Assembly (NCBI GenBank): GCA_022842205.1
Contig: JALHQA010000005.1
Span: 190,094-254,093 of the forward strand
Direction: 5' to 3'
DNA: 64,000 nucleotides
From: Hyphomicrobiales bacterium
Lineage (GTDB): Bacteria; Pseudomonadota; Alphaproteobacteria; Rhizobiales; Methylopilaceae
Part shown: one piece after another, positions 63,888 to 64,000 of the stretch
Numbering within the stretch: the stretch's first letter is position 1
Layout: each line of letters opens with the position of its first letter
Translations under genes and position numbers: made by a program
Notes under the pieces: model-generated
What the model was told of the DNA's origin: nothing
The model's input: the letters and a program-made list of their open reading frames with translations, nothing else
Database searches by the model: none

Positions 63888-64000
63888 ATGACCGGGTTGA
63901 AAGTGAACAGTGCAGCCGTCCGCAAGGTCCTGGACGCGGTGAAGGCCGCCGGGCGCGATTCCCTGACGGCGCCTGAGGCGAAGCAGGTTGCGGATGCCTA
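63888..64000 (+). CDS. Acyl-CoA synthetase (ADP-forming), N-terminal fragment at edge
   Basis: The frame from ATG 63888 stays open to the window edge and encodes VNSAAVRKVLDAVKAAGRDS then LTAPEAKQVADA. The SLTAPEAK pattern followed by a D-A-(Y) is typical of the start of the ATP-grasp domain of ADP-forming acetate/acyl-CoA ligases. GGAG lies 13 bases upstream, a little far; GTG at 63903 is an alternative start. Only 37 residues are visible. Confidence 0.55.
   Translation, partial: MTGLKVNSAAVRKVLDAVKAAGRDSLTAPEAKQVADA

Overview
The window looks like an accessory catabolic region of a high-GC alphaproteobacterium, most likely a Bradyrhizobiaceae/Xanthobacteraceae-type Hyphomicrobiales. The reasons are dense operons with ATGA overlaps, many FadR-type GntR regulators, three tripartite carboxylate or TRAP transporters, two ABC importers, glycolate oxidase genes, and degenerate intergenic repeats rich in CCCTGTT/AACAGGG of a kind I associate with that group. 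No rRNA, tRNA, CRISPR array, phage gene or intact transposase was seen. The organism call is inference. REGION 1 (1-34.4 kb) is a duplicated, autoregulated module. Unit A (about 330-9730) holds an AGPS-like FAD oxidase, a ketopantoate-reductase-like dehydrogenase, a FadR-type GntR regulator, a formyl-CoA:oxalate CoA-transferase (Frc)-like enzyme and glycolate oxidase GlcDEF. Unit B (about 29880-34385) repeats the oxidase, regulator and Frc; its dehydrogenase survives only as a multiply deleted scrap. Between them lie a carbohydrate-type ABC importer with an aldehyde dehydrogenase and a GMC alcohol oxidoreductase, a peptide-type ABC importer, and a divergent FAD oxidoreductase / IlvD-type dehydratase / gamma-carbonic-anhydrase-like operon. 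A 15-bp operator-like palindrome (ATACCA-N3-TGGTAT) occurs eleven times, in front of almost every transcription unit of this region including both regulator genes, and was not seen elsewhere in the window. Alcohol oxidation, aldehyde oxidation, glycolate oxidation and CoA transfer suggest a route from an imported alcohol, ether or acid substrate to glycolate, glyoxylate or oxalate; the substrate is unknown. Gene scraps between the operons (a third GntR, a second Frc tail fused to a gamma-glutamyltransferase end, SMR pump, FadR and DNA-methylase pieces) mark repeated recombination. REGION 2 (34.6-45.1 kb) is a four-carbon acid-sugar cluster: FadR-type regulator, DUF1537 kinase, DapA-like aldolase, PdxA2-like dehydrogenase and 2-hydroxyacid dehydrogenase on the minus strand, facing an iron alcohol dehydrogenase and a TctCBA-type importer with a second binding protein. 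REGION 3 (45.1-53.0 kb) has an OsmC/SnoaL fusion, a GntR regulator, an amidohydrolase, a maleate-isomerase-like enzyme with a five-fold SAGKT repeat, and a second TctBAC set. REGION 4 (53.0-64.0 kb) is a hydantoin/cyclic-amide-like cluster: racemase-family protein, AT-hook-bearing GntR regulator, TRAP transporter DctPQM, two amidohydrolases, LysR regulator, fumarylacetoacetate-hydrolase-family enzyme and a third copy of the dehydrogenase, followed by a decayed LysR copy and the start of an ADP-forming acyl-CoA synthetase that runs off the right edge. All functional calls rest on motifs and recalled family features; no database search was run.
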